This document shows positions 24,911 through 37,800 of a stretch of 45,752 bases of DNA, in pieces (within the stretch, counting starts at the first letter, position 1; every line of letters begins with the position of its first letter). Below the pieces are notes generated by a model. It saw only the letters and a program-made list of their open reading frames with translations, searched no databases and was not told the origin of the DNA. Source of the stretch: Arthrobacter sp. H5 (lineage in GTDB: Bacteria; Actinomycetota; Actinomycetes; Actinomycetales; Micrococcaceae); the NCBI RefSeq assembly GCF_000520595.1, contig NZ_KI914978.1:55324-101075 (forward strand), in the 5' to 3' direction. Position numbers and translations under genes: made by a program.

Positions 24911-26109
24911 ATGTTGCGTTGGTTGACGGCCGGAGAATCCCATGGCCCTGCATTGGTTGGAATCATTGAAGGCATGCCCGCCGGCGTCGGTATAGACAGC
25001 GGGATGATCCAGTCTGCCCTTGCTCGCCGCCGTCTGGGCTACGGCCGCGGTGCGCGCATGAAGTTTGAGCAGGATCAGGTGCGCATCATCGGTGGTGTGC
25101 GCCATGGAATCACGCAGGGTGGTCCTGTGGCGATCGAAGTTGGAAACACCGAGTGGCCCAAATGGGAACAGGTGATGTCCGCCGATCCGGTCGACCGCGG
25201 CGAACTGGACGATCTTGCCCGCAACGCTCCCTTGACCAGACCGCGCCCCGGGCATGCCGATTTCACCGGTATGCAGAAGTACGGCTTTGACGAGGCCCGC
25301 CCGGTGTTGGAGCGCGCCAGCGCGCGCGAAACAGCTACCCGTGTGGCACTCGGTACGGTGGCCGCCAAGTTCCTTGACGCGCTGGGCATTACCTTGGTGA
25401 GCCACACGGTTGCTGTGGCCTCTGTGGCAGTGCCCGAAGGTTCCCGGCTGCCGGTTCCCACAGACGTCCTCGCCCTGGATCAGGATCCCTTGCGGTGCTT
25501 CGACCGGGAAACCTCCGACGCTATGGTCGCCGAGGTGGATGCCGCCCACAAGGAGGGTGAAACCCTGGGTGGAGTGGTGGAAGTTCTCGCCTACGGGCTG
25601 CCGCCCGGACTGGGAAGTTACGTGCACTGGGACCGGCGGCTCGACGCACGGCTGGCCGCGGCACTCATGGGGATCCAGGCGATCAAGGGCGTGGAGATCG
25701 GTGACGGCTTCGAAACCGCGGGACGGCGGGGATCCGCGGCACACGACGAAATCGTCCGCGATCCCTCCGGACGCATAGCACGCACTAGCAACCGGGCGGG
25801 CGGAATCGAGGGCGGAATGAGCATCGGCGACGTCCTGCGGGTACGGGCGGCGATGAAACCGATCGCCACCGTGCCGCGCGCGCTGAGGACCATTGATGTC
25901 AGCACCGGGGATGCCGCCAGAGCGCATCATCAGCGCTCCGATGTCTGTGCTGTGCCGGCGGCAGGAGTGGTGGCTGAGGCGATGGTTGCGCTGGTGCTGG
26001 CTGAAGCAGTGACTGAGAAATTCGGCGGCGATTCGGTTGCCGAGACGCTGCGGAACCTCACGGCCTACCTCGACAATATCCCTGCATCCCTCGATACGGT
26101 CGGGCGCTG

Positions 26110-26110
<1 letters not shown>
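24911..26110 (+). CDS. aroC: Chorismate synthase
   Basis: This 399-residue FMN-dependent enzyme makes chorismate from EPSP in the last common step of the shikimate pathway. The start [18 protein letters not shown] is the family signature; [14 protein letters not shown] and [15 protein letters not shown] follow. [12 protein letters not shown]-like sequence and the C-terminal [11 protein letters not shown] complete the pattern. The ATG at 24911 has AGGA upstream. The stop codon and the aroK ATG share one base. Confidence 0.97.
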
Positions 26111-27748
<1,638 letters not shown>

Positions 27749-27770
27749 GGGACCGGTTGCCGGGTCAGGG

Positions 27771-27776
27771 TAGACT
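27771..27776 (+). promoter_or_regulatory. Putative -10 element upstream of efp
   Basis: TAGACT lies in the 109-bp gap between aroB and efp, about 80 nt before the efp GTG. No convincing -35 is seen at 16-18 bp. It suggests that efp-nusB can be transcribed apart from the aro genes. Confidence 0.4.
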
Positions 27777-27857
27777 GATCACTGGTCTTTTGCCCTCAGG
27801 CCCAAGCGGACAATGCCCGCGTCCTGCGGCAATCAGTCAATCGACGAAAGAGAATCC

Positions 27858-28421
27858 GTGGCCACCACGAATGACATCAAGAACGGCACTGTCCTGAAGC
27901 TCGAGGGCAACCTGTGGAACGTCCTGGAGTTCCAGCACGTCAAGCCGGGCAAGGGTGGCGCCTTTGTACGCACCAAGCTTCGCAACATCCTGTCCGGCAA
28001 AGTAGTCGACAAGACCTTCAACGCCGGTTTGAAAATCGAGACCGCGACCGTTGACCGCAGGGACTACCAGTACCTGTACAAGGATGGCGAAGACTTCGTC
28101 TTCATGGACACCACGGATTATGACCAGATCACCGTCCCCGGCAACACAGTGGGAGCCGCCCAGAACTTTATGCTGGAAAGCCAGATGGCAACCATTGCAA
28201 TGCATGAGGGTTCCGCTCTCTACCTTGAGCTGCCGCCGTCGGTGGTCCTTGAGATCACCTACACGGAGCCCGGATTGCAGGGCGATCGCTCCACCGGCGG
28301 CACCAAGCCGGCCACGGTCGAAACCGGCTATGAAATCCAGGTTCCGTTGTTCCTTGAGACCGGAACCAAGGTCAAAGTCGACACCCGCACAGGCGACTAC
28401 CTGGGACGCGTCAACGAGTGA
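27858..28421 (+). CDS. efp: Elongation factor P
   Basis: This 187-residue three-domain factor rescues ribosomes stalled at polyproline. The tip loop is [12 protein letters not shown] with Lys32 in PGKG. The C-terminal part contains the [17 protein letters not shown] and [13 protein letters not shown] signatures. Actinobacterial EF-P with a PGKG loop is thought to work without Lys modification, and no epmA-type gene is seen here. The start is GTG at 27858 with GAAAGAG upstream. The stop overlaps the nusB GTG. Confidence 0.96.
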   Translation: MATTNDIKNGTVLKLEGNLWNVLEFQHVKPGKGGAFVRTKLRNILSGKVVDKTFNAGLKIETATVDRRDYQYLYKDGEDFVFMDTTDYDQITVPGNTVGAAQNFMLESQMATIAMHEGSALYLELPPSVVLEITYTEPGLQGDRSTGGTKPATVETGYEIQVPLFLETGTKVKVDTRTGDYLGRVNE

Positions 28422-28828
28422 GTGCCCGCAGTAAGGCCCGACGGCGCGCGCTAGACATCCTGTTCGAAGCCGAGCAGCGCTCTGTGACAGCGGTGGAAGC
28501 GCTCCAGGGCCGCCGTGAGAAGACGGATATGATCATCGCCTCATACTCCGTGGAGATCATTGAAGGCGTGGTTGCCCAGTCGGAGCAGATAGACGAGTTC
28601 CTGACCACATACTCCCAGGGGTGGAGCCTGGAACGGATGCCGGCCGTTGACCGGATGATCCTCAGGGTGGGCGCCTGGGAACTGCTCTATAACGACGACG
28701 TCCCCGACTCCGTGGCCGTCAGCGAAGCCGTGCAACTGGCCACCATGCTGTCCACCGATGAGTCGCCGGCCTTCATCAATGGGCTGCTGGGACGGCTGCA
28801 GCAACTGAAGCCCACGCTGCTGGCCTGA
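28418..28828 (+). CDS. nusB: Transcription antitermination factor NusB
   Basis: This 136-residue all-helical protein forms the NusB-S10 complex of rRNA antitermination. The family features are an Arg-rich N terminus ([17 protein letters not shown]), [21 protein letters not shown], and the C-terminal [24 protein letters not shown]. It follows efp with a 4-nt GTGA overlap and is followed by a convergent terminator hairpin. Confidence 0.95.
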   Translation: MSARSKARRRALDILFEAEQRSVTAVEALQGRREKTDMIIASYSVEIIEGVVAQSEQIDEFLTTYSQGWSLERMPAVDRMILRVGAWELLYNDDVPDSVAVSEAVQLATMLSTDESPAFINGLLGRLQQLKPTLLA

Positions 28829-28853
28829 GAGCACACGCCCTTGCGCGTGCTCT
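28828..28853. terminator. Bidirectional terminator between nusB and prsW
   Basis: AGAGCAC (28828-28834) pairs with GTGCTCT (28847-28853), and an inner CGC/GCG pair closes a 4-nt loop. It touches the stop codons of both convergent genes. Confidence 0.7.
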
Positions 28854-30112
28854 TACACCCGCTTCCGGATGTCCGCCGGGTGCATCGCCGCGAGCAGATG
28901 CTGCCGGGTGCCGGTCAACCCCCAGAGCAGTTTCTGTTCGACAGCGCTGTTCAGCTCAACGTGGTGCCCTGACACGATGCGCTGGCGGGTGAACGCGAGG
29001 CGTGTCGCAGACCGGATGAAGTCGCGCATGACCGGGCGGGTCCCGCAGCGGCCCGCCCAGTCCAGTCCCTGTGACCGCCCTGCGGCCGTGGCGAGCATGC
29101 CGACCTCCTGCGGAGTCAGCCACCCCGCGGCAGCGTACTCGCCGAGCCGGTGCTCGGTGAGCCGCCGTTCGGCGCGGCGCAGAAGGAGCACACCCGCCAC
29201 GGCCGCCCCGAACAACGGGACCTGGATCAGGAAATAGAACACAAAGAAGTCGGTGAACAGAACCACGAGGCCGCCGTTCCAGAGCATGTGGCCGGCAATG
29301 GCCGGAACCAGCCCCAACAGGAAAGCGGGAATGATCCGACGGCCCCCGCCCTTCGCCGCGGCTATTCCAACCACCAGCCCCAACGCCGCTGTGAACATCA
29401 CATGGGCAAACGGCGAGAAGAGTCCCCGCATGACAAATACGGTCAGCAGGCTGCCCAGACTGCCCAGGCCGCCCGAATCGGCCACCGCGGAACCGAAGTA
29501 GAGAATATTCTCGGTGAAGGCGAATCCAGCGCCGACCGCCCCGGCATAGACAATGCCGTCCACCGGGCCGTCAAAGTGGCTGCGGCGGGAGTACACGAGA
29601 ATCAGGACGCCCAGGCCCTTGGCGATTTCCTCCACGAGGGGCGCCTGGAACACCGGGCCGATAACGTCGGGAGCTGTTGTTGCCAGGGCCAGCCCCAGCA
29701 GATCCGTGACCCACATTCCAAGCAGCAGCGTCACGGCCACGGAGACTCCGGCGCCCCAGAGGAAAGCGAAGAGCAGGGCGCCCCGCGGTTCGGGATCCCA
29801 ACGGTCAATCCAGAGGATGCCGAGGACGCAGATGGTCAGCGGAACCAAGGCCAGCACACCGCAAAGCAGCAGCGCTCCGGGACCCAGCATCATGGCTAGC
29901 AGCAGTGCCACGGCAACCACCACCAGCGCGGCGCCGATCATCAGGAGTGCATTCAGCACGCCCGGGCCCCGGCGCACCGGCCGCTCCCAGACCGGTTGGA
30001 TGGGCAGCGCGCCGTCCCATTGTGGAGTTGGCCGATTGCCTGACCCTTCTGCCCACAGCCCGCCGCCTCCGTGTGTCTGAGGGCGGTCCTGGTGGGGACT
30101 GTTCATAGTCAT
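28853..30112 (-). CDS. PrsW family intramembrane metalloprotease
   Basis: This protein of about 419 residues has roughly nine hydrophobic segments between about 50 and 320, and soluble termini. The PrsW motif PLVEEIAKGLG (EExxK) carries the presumed metal or catalytic glutamates; SHFDGPVDGIVYAGAVGAGFAFTEN-like and HVMFTAALG segments follow, with AGHMLWNG further on. B. subtilis PrsW cleaves an anti-sigma factor; the substrate here is unknown. I chose the ATG at 30112 because TATCCT lies 6 nt upstream, suggesting leaderless start; GTG 30118 and ATG 30106 are alternatives. Confidence 0.87.
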   Translation of the reverse strand: MTMNSPHQDRPQTHGGGGLWAEGSGNRPTPQWDGALPIQPVWERPVRRGPGVLNALLMIGAALVVVAVALLLAMMLGPGALLLCGVLALVPLTICVLGILWIDRWDPEPRGALLFAFLWGAGVSVAVTLLLGMWVTDLLGLALATTAPDVIGPVFQAPLVEEIAKGLGVLILVYSRRSHFDGPVDGIVYAGAVGAGFAFTENILYFGSAVADSGGLGSLGSLLTVFVMRGLFSPFAHVMFTAALGLVVGIAAAKGGGRRIIPAFLLGLVPAIAGHMLWNGGLVVLFTDFFVFYFLIQVPLFGAAVAGVLLLRRAERRLTEHRLGEYAAAGWLTPQEVGMLATAAGRSQGLDWAGRCGTRPVMRDFIRSATRLAFTRQRIVSGHHVELNSAVEQKLLWGLTGTRQHLLAAMHPADIRKRV

Positions 30113-30124
30113 GCACACAGGATA
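30113..30124 (-). promoter_or_regulatory. Putative leaderless promoter of prsW-like gene
   Basis: On the minus strand TATCCT, preceded by another T, is followed by 6 nt (GTGTGC) and the ATG at 30112. No Shine-Dalgarno sequence is present. Confidence 0.38.
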
Positions 30125-30144
30125 AGGGTCGGCGACTGCTGTGG

Positions 30145-30150
30145 TAGCTT
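30145..30150 (+). promoter_or_regulatory. Putative -10 element of the pyr operon
   Basis: TAGCTT lies about 60 nt before the pyrR ATG and just upstream of the PyrR-binding hairpin. No matching -35 is visible. A start around 30157 would place the whole hairpin in the transcript. Confidence 0.4.
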
Positions 30151-30165
30151 GGACAGCGCAGCCAA

Positions 30166-30200
30166 CCTTTAAATGCCGTCCTGTGAGGCGGGGAAGGAGG
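30166..30200 (+). promoter_or_regulatory. PyrR-binding hairpin that masks the pyrR ribosome binding site
   Basis: CCTT (30166-30169) can pair with AAGG (30194-30197) and GCC (30175-30177) with GGC (30187-30189). The terminal loop contains CTGTGA (30181-30186), which fits the CNGNGA consensus of PyrR-binding loops. The 3' arm includes the pyrR Shine-Dalgarno AAGGAGG (30194-30200). This is the arrangement described for translational repression of pyr genes in mycobacteria: UMP-bound PyrR would stabilise the hairpin and block initiation. Confidence 0.78.
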
Positions 30201-30209
30201 AAGCGTCAC

Positions 30210-30800
30210 ATGATTGTGCCCACCGTCCAGTCAGGCCAGATGGCCTCACGCGTGGTACTCACTGATGCCGATATCGAACGGGTATTGACCCGCATCGCCC
30301 ATGAAATCCTCGAGGCGAACAAAGGCACCGAAGACCTGGTGCTGCTGGGCATTCCGAGACGCGGCTTCCCGCTCGCGCAGCGGCTCGCCCACAGGATCGC
30401 CCAGACCGATTCCTCGGTCGATCCCTCCTCAATCGTTGGCCAGCTTGACGTCACGATGTTCCGCGATGACCTGAGGCGGCACCCCACCCGTCCCCCCGGA
30501 CCAACCCAACTGCCGCCGTCGGGCATTGACAACAAGGTTGTTGTCCTCGTGGACGACGTGTTGTATTCCGGCCGGACCATCAGGGCCGCGCTGGACGCAA
30601 TCGTGGATCTGGGGCGCCCGCGTATCGTCAGGCTGGCGGTTCTGGTGGACCGCGGCCACCGCGAGCTGCCCATCCGGGCTGATCACGTTGGCAAGAACCT
30701 TCCCACATCATCCGCCGAGAAAGTTCGCGTGCGGATCGGTGAAGTCGATTCAATGGACGGGCGCCCGGTGAACGAGGTTGTCATCGAGGGCCCAGCATGA
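30210..30800 (+). CDS. pyrR: Bifunctional pyr operon regulator / uracil phosphoribosyltransferase PyrR
   Basis: This 196-residue phosphoribosyltransferase-fold protein has the PRPP motif [18 protein letters not shown] in its second half, [13 protein letters not shown] early on, and DVTMFRDDL between them. It binds pyr mRNA in a uridine-nucleotide-dependent way. The ATG at 30210 follows AAGGAGG with 9-nt spacing; the frame is open to 30141 but the upstream part is the hairpin leader. It is the first gene of the pyr operon; its stop overlaps the pyrB start. Confidence 0.95.
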   Translation: MIVPTVQSGQMASRVVLTDADIERVLTRIAHEILEANKGTEDLVLLGIPRRGFPLAQRLAHRIAQTDSSVDPSSIVGQLDVTMFRDDLRRHPTRPPGPTQLPPSGIDNKVVVLVDDVLYSGRTIRAALDAIVDLGRPRIVRLAVLVDRGHRELPIRADHVGKNLPTSSAEKVRVRIGEVDSMDGRPVNEVVIEGPA

Positions 30801-31810
30801 AGCACCTGCTCTCGACGACCGACCTGAGCCGCGGCGATGCCATCCTGATCCTCGACACCGCGGAAGAGATGGCCGCCGTTGGCGAACGGGAGGTGAAGAA
30901 GCTGCCCGCCCTGCGCGGACGCACGGTGGTGAACCTTTTTTTCGAGGATTCCACCCGCACCCGGATATCCTTCGAGGCAGCGGCCAAGAGGCTGTCTGCG
31001 GATGTGATTAACTTCGCGGCCAAGGGATCCTCCGTGTCAAAGGGGGAGTCACTCAAGGACACCGCCCAGACTCTGGAGGCCATGAGCGCGGACGCAGTGG
31101 TCATCCGTCACTGGGCCTCAGGGGCGCCGGCGCGGCTCGCGTCGTCGGACTGGATAGACGCCGCGGTCATCAATGCCGGAGACGGCACCCATGAACACCC
31201 CACACAGGCGCTGCTGGACGCCTTTACCCTCCGTCGTCACTGGGCCGCACTGGCCGGAACCAGTCCCGGAGGAAGTGACCTGCGCGGAATGTCGGTCGCC
31301 ATCGTGGGGGATGTGCTCCACTCCCGGGTGGCCCGCTCCAACCTGTGGTTACTGAAAACACTGGGGGCGGACGTGACGCTCGTGGCGCCACCCACCCTCC
31401 TGCCCGTGGGCGTGGACTCGTGGCCGTGCCGCGTCAACTACAACCTCGATGAGGTGCTGCAATCCGGACCGGACGCCGTGATGATGCTCCGGCTCCAGGG
31501 GGAGCGGATGAACGCCGCGTTCTTCCCCTCGACCCGTGAGTACTCGCGCCGTTGGGGGTTCGACGACGCCCGGCTCGCCACCTTGGACGCAGCGGGGGGG
31601 CGCAGCACCGTCATCATGCACCCGGGACCGATGAACCGCGGGCTGGAGATTTCCTCCGCAGCGGCTGATTCACCGCGGTCAACCATTCTGGCGCAGGTGC
31701 GCAACGGTGTATCAGTGCGCATGGCGGTGCTTTACCTGCTGTTGTCCGGCGACAGCAGCGGCGAGCCCGGCCGGATACCCACCCCAATTCTTCAGGAGAA
31801 CCCAGCATGA
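30797..31810 (+). CDS. pyrB: Aspartate carbamoyltransferase, catalytic subunit
   Basis: This 337-residue enzyme joins carbamoyl phosphate and aspartate in the first committed step of pyrimidine synthesis. The carbamoyl-phosphate site [13 protein letters not shown] is at about 47-59, with HPTQALLD and the C-terminal MLRLQGERM also present. No regulatory pyrI gene follows. It overlaps pyrR and pyrC by 4 nt each. Confidence 0.97.
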   Translation: MKHLLSTTDLSRGDAILILDTAEEMAAVGEREVKKLPALRGRTVVNLFFEDSTRTRISFEAAAKRLSADVINFAAKGSSVSKGESLKDTAQTLEAMSADAVVIRHWASGAPARLASSDWIDAAVINAGDGTHEHPTQALLDAFTLRRHWAALAGTSPGGSDLRGMSVAIVGDVLHSRVARSNLWLLKTLGADVTLVAPPTLLPVGVDSWPCRVNYNLDEVLQSGPDAVMMLRLQGERMNAAFFPSTREYSRRWGFDDARLATLDAAGGRSTVIMHPGPMNRGLEISSAAADSPRSTILAQVRNGVSVRMAVLYLLLSGDSSGEPGRIPTPILQENPA

Positions 31811-33135
31811 GCGTGAAGTACATCATCAAGGATGCGGCAATGGCGGACGGCAGCCACGCGGATCTGCTGGTGGCTGATGGCCGCATTATGGAAACCGGCG
31901 CTTCGCTGAGCGCGGCCGGAGCGACAATTCTTGACGCTGACGGACTGCTGGCACTTCCCGGCATGGTGGACCTTCACACCCACCTGCGGGAACCCGGACG
32001 TGAAGACGCCGAGACAGTGGAAACCGGAACGCGGGCTGCGGCGCTCGGTGGCTTCACTGCCGTCCATGCGATGGCCAACAGCATGCCCGTGGCGGATACG
32101 GCAGGTGTCGTGGAGCAGGTATTCAGCCTGGGCCGGCGGGCCGGCTGGGTGGAGGTTCGTCCGGTGGGCGCTGTCACAGTGGGGCTCGCGGGAGAACGAC
32201 TCGCCGAGCTGGGAGCCATGGCAGACTCCCGCGCCCAGGTCCGTGTCTTTTCCGATGACGGGCTCTGCGTCCACGATCCCGTCCTGATGCGGCGGGCACT
32301 TGAGTACGTCAAGGCATTCGACGGCGTAGTGGCGCAGCACGCACAGGAGCCACGGCTGACCGCCGGCGCACAGATGAACGAAGGGGCCGTGTCCGCCGTC
32401 CTCGGACTCACTGGATGGCCGGCCGTGGCAGAGGAGAGCATCATCGCCCGCGACGTGCTGCTGGCACAGCACGTGGGTTCCCGGCTGCACGTCTGCCATG
32501 TATCCACCGCCGGGTCGGTGGAGATCATCCGCTGGGCCAAAGGACGTGGAATCAATGTCACGGCAGAAGTCACGCCGCACCATTTGCTGTTGACCGATGA
32601 CCTGGTCCACAGCTGGAATCCGGTCTACAAGGTGAACCCGCCGCTTCGGACGGCCGAGGACGTGACAGCGCTGCGGGAGGCGCTGGCGGACGGCACTATT
32701 GACATAGTCGGGACGGACCACGCGCCGCATCCATCCGAACACAAGGAATGCGAATGGGCGCAGGCGGCGATGGGTATGACCGGGCTTGAAACGGCGCTCT
32801 CGGTGGTGCAGCACTCAATGATCGAAACCGGGTTGATGAACTGGGCTGACTTCGCCCGGGTGACGTCCAGCCGTGCAGCGGAAATTGGGCGCGTGGGCGG
32901 CCAGGGCAGGCCGCTGGCCGCCGGTGAACCGGCGAATATCACGCTGGTCGACCCTGCCGCACGGTGGACCGTGGCTCCGGATAAAATGGCAACCAAGGGC
33001 CGTAACAGTCCCTTCGCCGGGCTGGAGCTTCCAGGTGCGGTACAGGCAACCTTTTTTCGTGGGCACCCCACCGTCCTTGACGGCATGCTGAATACGCCCC
33101 ACCCGAGCGCAGTGGAGGATTCCGCATGGATGTGA
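31807..33135 (+). CDS. pyrC: Dihydroorotase
   Basis: This 442-residue zinc amidohydrolase of the multidomain (type I, PyrC-AllB-like) class closes carbamoyl aspartate to dihydroorotate. Metal-site [13 protein letters not shown] is near residues 56-68, [15 protein letters not shown] follows, and FCH-type ligands come in HVCHVST and [16 protein letters not shown] carries the catalytic Asp. Its 3' end overlaps the next membrane-protein gene by 10 bp. Confidence 0.96.
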   Translation: MSVKYIIKDAAMADGSHADLLVADGRIMETGASLSAAGATILDADGLLALPGMVDLHTHLREPGREDAETVETGTRAAALGGFTAVHAMANSMPVADTAGVVEQVFSLGRRAGWVEVRPVGAVTVGLAGERLAELGAMADSRAQVRVFSDDGLCVHDPVLMRRALEYVKAFDGVVAQHAQEPRLTAGAQMNEGAVSAVLGLTGWPAVAEESIIARDVLLAQHVGSRLHVCHVSTAGSVEIIRWAKGRGINVTAEVTPHHLLLTDDLVHSWNPVYKVNPPLRTAEDVTALREALADGTIDIVGTDHAPHPSEHKECEWAQAAMGMTGLETALSVVQHSMIETGLMNWADFARVTSSRAAEIGRVGGQGRPLAAGEPANITLVDPAARWTVAPDKMATKGRNSPFAGLELPGAVQATFFRGHPTVLDGMLNTPHPSAVEDSAWM

Positions 33136-33659
33136 TCGTCGCCGTCGTGCTCTCCGTACTGGCCATCCTCCTGCTGGTGGGCCTCATGGCGCTGGGATGG
33201 AGGAACCGTCTCCGTCGGCAGGGACCGCTCGCTGAGCCCGTGGGCAGCCCGGCGAATCCCGGAGTGCCGCTGTACGCAGCCGAGGGCCAGTACGTGGTCA
33301 CCACAACGGCGGGGGACTGGCTTGACCGGATCACCGTGCATGGGCTCGGCGTCAAGGCCGTGGCAACAGCGGCGGTCTACGACCATGGACTACTGTTTGA
33401 CCGCACCGCGGGTCCCGACACCTATATTCCCGGCGTAGACCTCCGCCGGGTCAGGGTGGAGCGCGGCATGGCCGGGAAGTTTGTCGAGAAGGATGGCCTG
33501 GTGGTGGTGACCTGGGAACTGGACGGCACGCTGCTCGACACCGGTTTCCGGACCCGGTATGCAGCAGAGGCGGCCCCCCTGCTCGCCGCCCTCGGCACAT
33601 TGATCCAGCAGCGAGACCCATCAGATCCAGCAGACCCTACAACCAAGGAATCACAGTGA
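33126..33659 (+). CDS. Membrane-anchored conserved protein in the pyr operon (PH-like)
   Basis: This 177-residue protein has one N-terminal transmembrane helix (about 3-25) and an Arg-rich stop-transfer (RNRLRRQ). A beta-rich domain follows (about 50-165), with strands such as [10 protein letters not shown] and [20 protein letters not shown], consistent with a PH-like fold. An equivalent gene occupies the pyrC-carA gap in mycobacteria (Rv1382). Its function is unknown; conserved placement suggests a link to pyrimidine synthesis or simple coexpression. It overlaps pyrC by 10 bp and carA by 4 nt. Confidence 0.8.
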   Translation: MDVIVAVVLSVLAILLLVGLMALGWRNRLRRQGPLAEPVGSPANPGVPLYAAEGQYVVTTTAGDWLDRITVHGLGVKAVATAAVYDHGLLFDRTAGPDTYIPGVDLRRVRVERGMAGKFVEKDGLVVVTWELDGTLLDTGFRTRYAAEAAPLLAALGTLIQQRDPSDPADPTTKESQ

Positions 33660-34870
33660 CCCGGAACCCGTCTAATACAGCTAATTCAGCGGTGCTTGTC
33701 CTCGAGGACGGACGCCTGTTCCGTGGCAGGAGCTACGGGGCTCGGGGGACCGCCCTGGGCGAGGCGGTATTCGCCACCGGCATGACCGGTTACCAGGAGA
33801 CAATCACCGATCCTTCCTACGCCCGCCAGTTGGTGGTTCAGACAGCGCCCCACATCGGCAACACAGGCGTCAACAAGGACGACGCCGAGTCCCGGCGCAT
33901 CTGGGTGGCCGGGTACATTGTGCGCGAGGCCGCCCGCCGGCCGTCCAACTGGCGTTCGGAAATGAGTCTCGACGCCCAGCTGGTCGAACAATCAGTGGTG
34001 GGAATCGAAGGTGTGGACACGCGCGCCATCACCCGCCACCTGCGCGAACGCGGAACCATGAAAGCCGGGATCTTCTCAGGAGAGGCCGCGGCCAGATCAG
34101 ACGCCGAGCTGCTCTCCGAGGTGCAGTCCCAGCGCTCCATGGAGGGATCGCGGCTGGCCGAGGAGGTCAGCATCGACGTCCAGTACGCCGTGGAGCCGTC
34201 GGATCACGGCTGGGAGGGTGAGCCGCGGTTCACGGTGGCCGCACTGGATCTCGGGATTAAGACAATGACGCCCAAACACTTTGCGCAGCGCGGCGTGCGC
34301 ACCGTGGTGCTGCCGGCAAACGCAACGTACGACGACGTCACCGCCACCGGCGCACACGGCGTCTTCATGTCCAACGGACCAGGCGATCCGTCCACCGCCG
34401 ATACCCAGGTTGCGCTGCTGCGCAAGGTACTTGACGCAGGAATCCCGTTCTTCGGGATCTGTTTCGGCAACCAGATCCTGGGCCGCGCGCTCGGTTTTGG
34501 AACCTACAAGCTGCGCTACGGCCACCGCGGGATCAACCAGCCGGTGATGGATCGGCGCACCGGCAAGGTGGAAATCACCTCCCAGAACCACGGTTTCGCG
34601 GTGGATGCTCCACTGGACGGCCCGGTGCAGGCGCCTGAGTCCCGTTTCGGCAGGGTGGAAGTAAGCCATGTCAGCCTCAACGACGACGTCGTTGAGGGTC
34701 TTGCCTGCCTGGACATTCCCGCGTTTTCGGTCCAGTACCATCCGGAGGCGGCAGCGGGCCCCCATGATTCGGCCTATCTTTTTGACAGGTTCATCGACCT
34801 GATGGCGGCAGTCGCCGCCGCACCGGCCGCGGACCTGAACACGAGCATAAACGATGAGGAAAACAATTAG
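33656..34870 (+). CDS. carA: Carbamoyl-phosphate synthase, small (glutaminase) subunit
   Basis: This 404-residue subunit releases ammonia from glutamine for CarB. The N-terminal half includes [36 protein letters not shown] and [15 protein letters not shown]. The class I glutaminase half has the nucleophile in [16 protein letters not shown] (about 266-281) and the His/Glu pair in [10 protein letters not shown]. The residue two after the nucleophilic Cys block is FGN rather than the GH seen in E. coli (GICLGHQ); I believe this is normal for actinobacteria. The GTG at 33656 has AAGGAA upstream; carB begins at the very next base after its stop. Confidence 0.96.
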   Translation: MTRNPSNTANSAVLVLEDGRLFRGRSYGARGTALGEAVFATGMTGYQETITDPSYARQLVVQTAPHIGNTGVNKDDAESRRIWVAGYIVREAARRPSNWRSEMSLDAQLVEQSVVGIEGVDTRAITRHLRERGTMKAGIFSGEAAARSDAELLSEVQSQRSMEGSRLAEEVSIDVQYAVEPSDHGWEGEPRFTVAALDLGIKTMTPKHFAQRGVRTVVLPANATYDDVTATGAHGVFMSNGPGDPSTADTQVALLRKVLDAGIPFFGICFGNQILGRALGFGTYKLRYGHRGINQPVMDRRTGKVEITSQNHGFAVDAPLDGPVQAPESRFGRVEVSHVSLNDDVVEGLACLDIPAFSVQYHPEAAAGPHDSAYLFDRFIDLMAAVAAAPAADLNTSINDEENN

Positions 34871-37800
34871 ATGCCCCGCAGAACCGACCTCAAGAGTGTC
34901 CTCGTCATCGGATCGGGACCCATTGTCATAGGCCAGGCCGCCGAGTTTGACTACTCCGGCACCCAGGCCTTGCGCGTCCTGAAGGAGGAAGGCCTGAGGG
35001 TCATCCTCGTCAACTCCAATCCGGCCACGATCATGACCGACCCCGAGTTTGCCGACGCCACCTACGTGGAGCCGATCACCCCCGAGGTGGTCGCCAAGAT
35101 CATCGAGAAGGAGCGTCCCGACGCCCTCCTTCCGACTCTGGGCGGGCAGACCGCGTTGAACACCGCAATTGCCCTGGACAAGAACGGTGTGCTGGACAAG
35201 TACGGTGTTGAACTAATCGGCGCCAACATCGCCGCCATCGAGCTCGGTGAAGACCGCGAGAAGTTCAAGGGCGTGGTGGCACGGTGCGGCGCCGAATCGG
35301 CCCGATCGAAAATCATCCACACCATTGACGAAGCTCTGGCTGCCGCCGAGGACCTTGGCTACCCCATGGTGGTTCGTCCTTCCTTCACGATGGGTGGACT
35401 CGGATCCGGGCTCGCCTATACGGAGCCGGACCTCCGCCGCATTGTGGGCCAGGGACTGCAGTACAGCCCCACCACCGAGGTGCTCCTCGAGGAAAGCATC
35501 CTCGGGTGGAAAGAATACGAGCTTGAGATGATGCGGGACAAAAAGGACAACGTGGTGGTTGTCTGCTCCATTGAGAACGTGGATCCGGTGGGCGTGCATA
35601 CCGGCGACTCGATCACGGTGGCGCCGGCCCTTACTCTCACCGACCGTGAGTACCAGCGGCTGCGCGACATCTCCATCGCGGTGATCCGCGAAGTCGGCGT
35701 TGACACCGGCGGGTGTAACATCCAGTTCGCGGTGGAGCCGGACACCGGCCGCGTCGTCGTCATCGAAATGAACCCGCGCGTTTCCCGCTCCTCCGCACTC
35801 GCCTCCAAGGCAACCGGCTTTGCGATCGCCAAGATCGCCACGAAGCTCTCACTTGGGTACACGCTGGACGAGATCCCCAACGACATTACGCGGCAGACCC
35901 CGGCGTCGTTTGAACCGACCCTGGACTACGTGGTGGTGAAGGTCCCGCGGTTCGCTTTCGAGAAATTCCCGGCCGCGGATCCCACGCTGACCACCACCAT
36001 GAAATCGGTCGGCGAGGCCATGGCAATGGGCAGGAACTTCACCGAAGCCCTCCAGAAGGCGCTGCGCTCCCTGGAGCAAAAGGGCTCGCAGCTGACCTTT
36101 CCCAGCGTGAACGATTTCGACGTGCCTGAACTGATCCAGGCCGCGAGGCGGCCCACCACGGAACGTCTGTCCCAGGTGCAGCGCGCGCTCCTGGGCGGCG
36201 CGTCCATTGAGGAACTGTACGAGGCAACCGGAATTGACCCCTGGTTCCTCGACCAGCTGGTACTGCTCAACGAAGTGTCTGCGGAAATCCGCAAGGCGCC
36301 GGCGTTAACGCCTGAAATACTCCGCCTGGCCAAACGCCACGGGTTTTCGGACGAGCAGATCGGCGCCCTGACCCACACGCAGGAGGCCGTGGTCAGGGGT
36401 GTGCGCCACGCCCTCGGAATCAGGCCGGTCTTCAAGACGGTCGACACGTGTGCCGCGGAGTTTGCCGCGTACACGCCCTATCACTACTCCTCGTATGACG
36501 AAGAGGACGAAGTGGGGCTGCACGCCAAACCATCCATCATCATCCTGGGCTCAGGTCCCAACCGGATTGGCCAGGGAATCGAGTTCGACTACTCCTGCGT
36601 CCATGCCACCATGGCCCTGCGGAAAGCCGGCTATGAGACGGTGATGATCAACTGCAACCCGGAAACCGTGTCAACGGATTATGACGTCTCCACCCGGCTC
36701 TACTTTGAACCGCTCACCCTGGAGGATGTGCTCGAGGTTATTGCAGCCGAGGAGCGCACCGGTGGGGTCATGGGAGTCTTCGTACAGCTCGGCGGGCAGA
36801 CCCCGCTGAAGCTCGCGCAGGAACTGGCCGACGCCGGTATCCCCATCCTTGGAACCTCACCGGCCGCGATTGACCTGGCCGAGCATCGCGGTGCTTTCAG
36901 CCTGGTGCTCGACCGCGCGGGGTTGATATCCCCAAAGAACGGCACCGCTGTCTCGTTCGAGGATGCCAAGAAGATCGCCGACGAGATCGGCTATCCCGTC
37001 CTGGTCCGTCCATCCTATGTACTGGGCGGCCGGGGGATGGAGATCGTCTATGACGAGCCGAACCTCTCCCGCTACATCGCCAATGCAACGGAGATCACCC
37101 CTGACCATCCGGTCCTGATCGATCGCTTTCTGGAGGACGCCATCGAGATCGACGTGGATGCGCTGTACGACGGCAAGGACATGTACCTCGGTGGCATCAT
37201 GGAGCACATCGAGGAGGCTGGAATCCATTCCGGCGACTCCGCCTGTGTGCTCCCGCCAATTACCCTGGGTGCCGATGTGCTGGAGCGGGTCCGCACCGCC
37301 ACCTTCGCCATCGCTGAGGGGGTTGGGGTTCGGGGCCTGATCAACATCCAGTTCGCGTTGGCATCCGACGTGCTGTACGTGTTGGAGGCGAATCCCCGGG
37401 CCTCGCGCACCGTGCCATTCGTGTCCAAGGCCACGGGCGTGCAACTCGCCAAAGCCGCTGCCCTGATAGGCACCGGCGTCAGCGTTGCGCACCTGCGCAG
37501 CGTGCACCACATCCTGCCGGAGACAGGCGACGGCGGCACCCTGCCGTTGGATGCACCGGTGTCAGTCAAGGAGGCGGTACTGCCGTTCAGCCGGTTCCGT
37601 ACACCCGAGGGACAGGTTGTTGATTCCCTGTTGGGTCCGGAGATGCGTTCCACCGGTGAGGTGATGGGTATCGACAAGTATTTTGATACTGCGTTCGCCA
37701 AGAGTCAGGCGGCCGCCAATGCCGCGCTGCCCACAGAGGGCCGCGTTTTCGTGTCGGTGGCCAACAGGGACAAGCGCTCAATCATCATGCCCGTAAAGCG

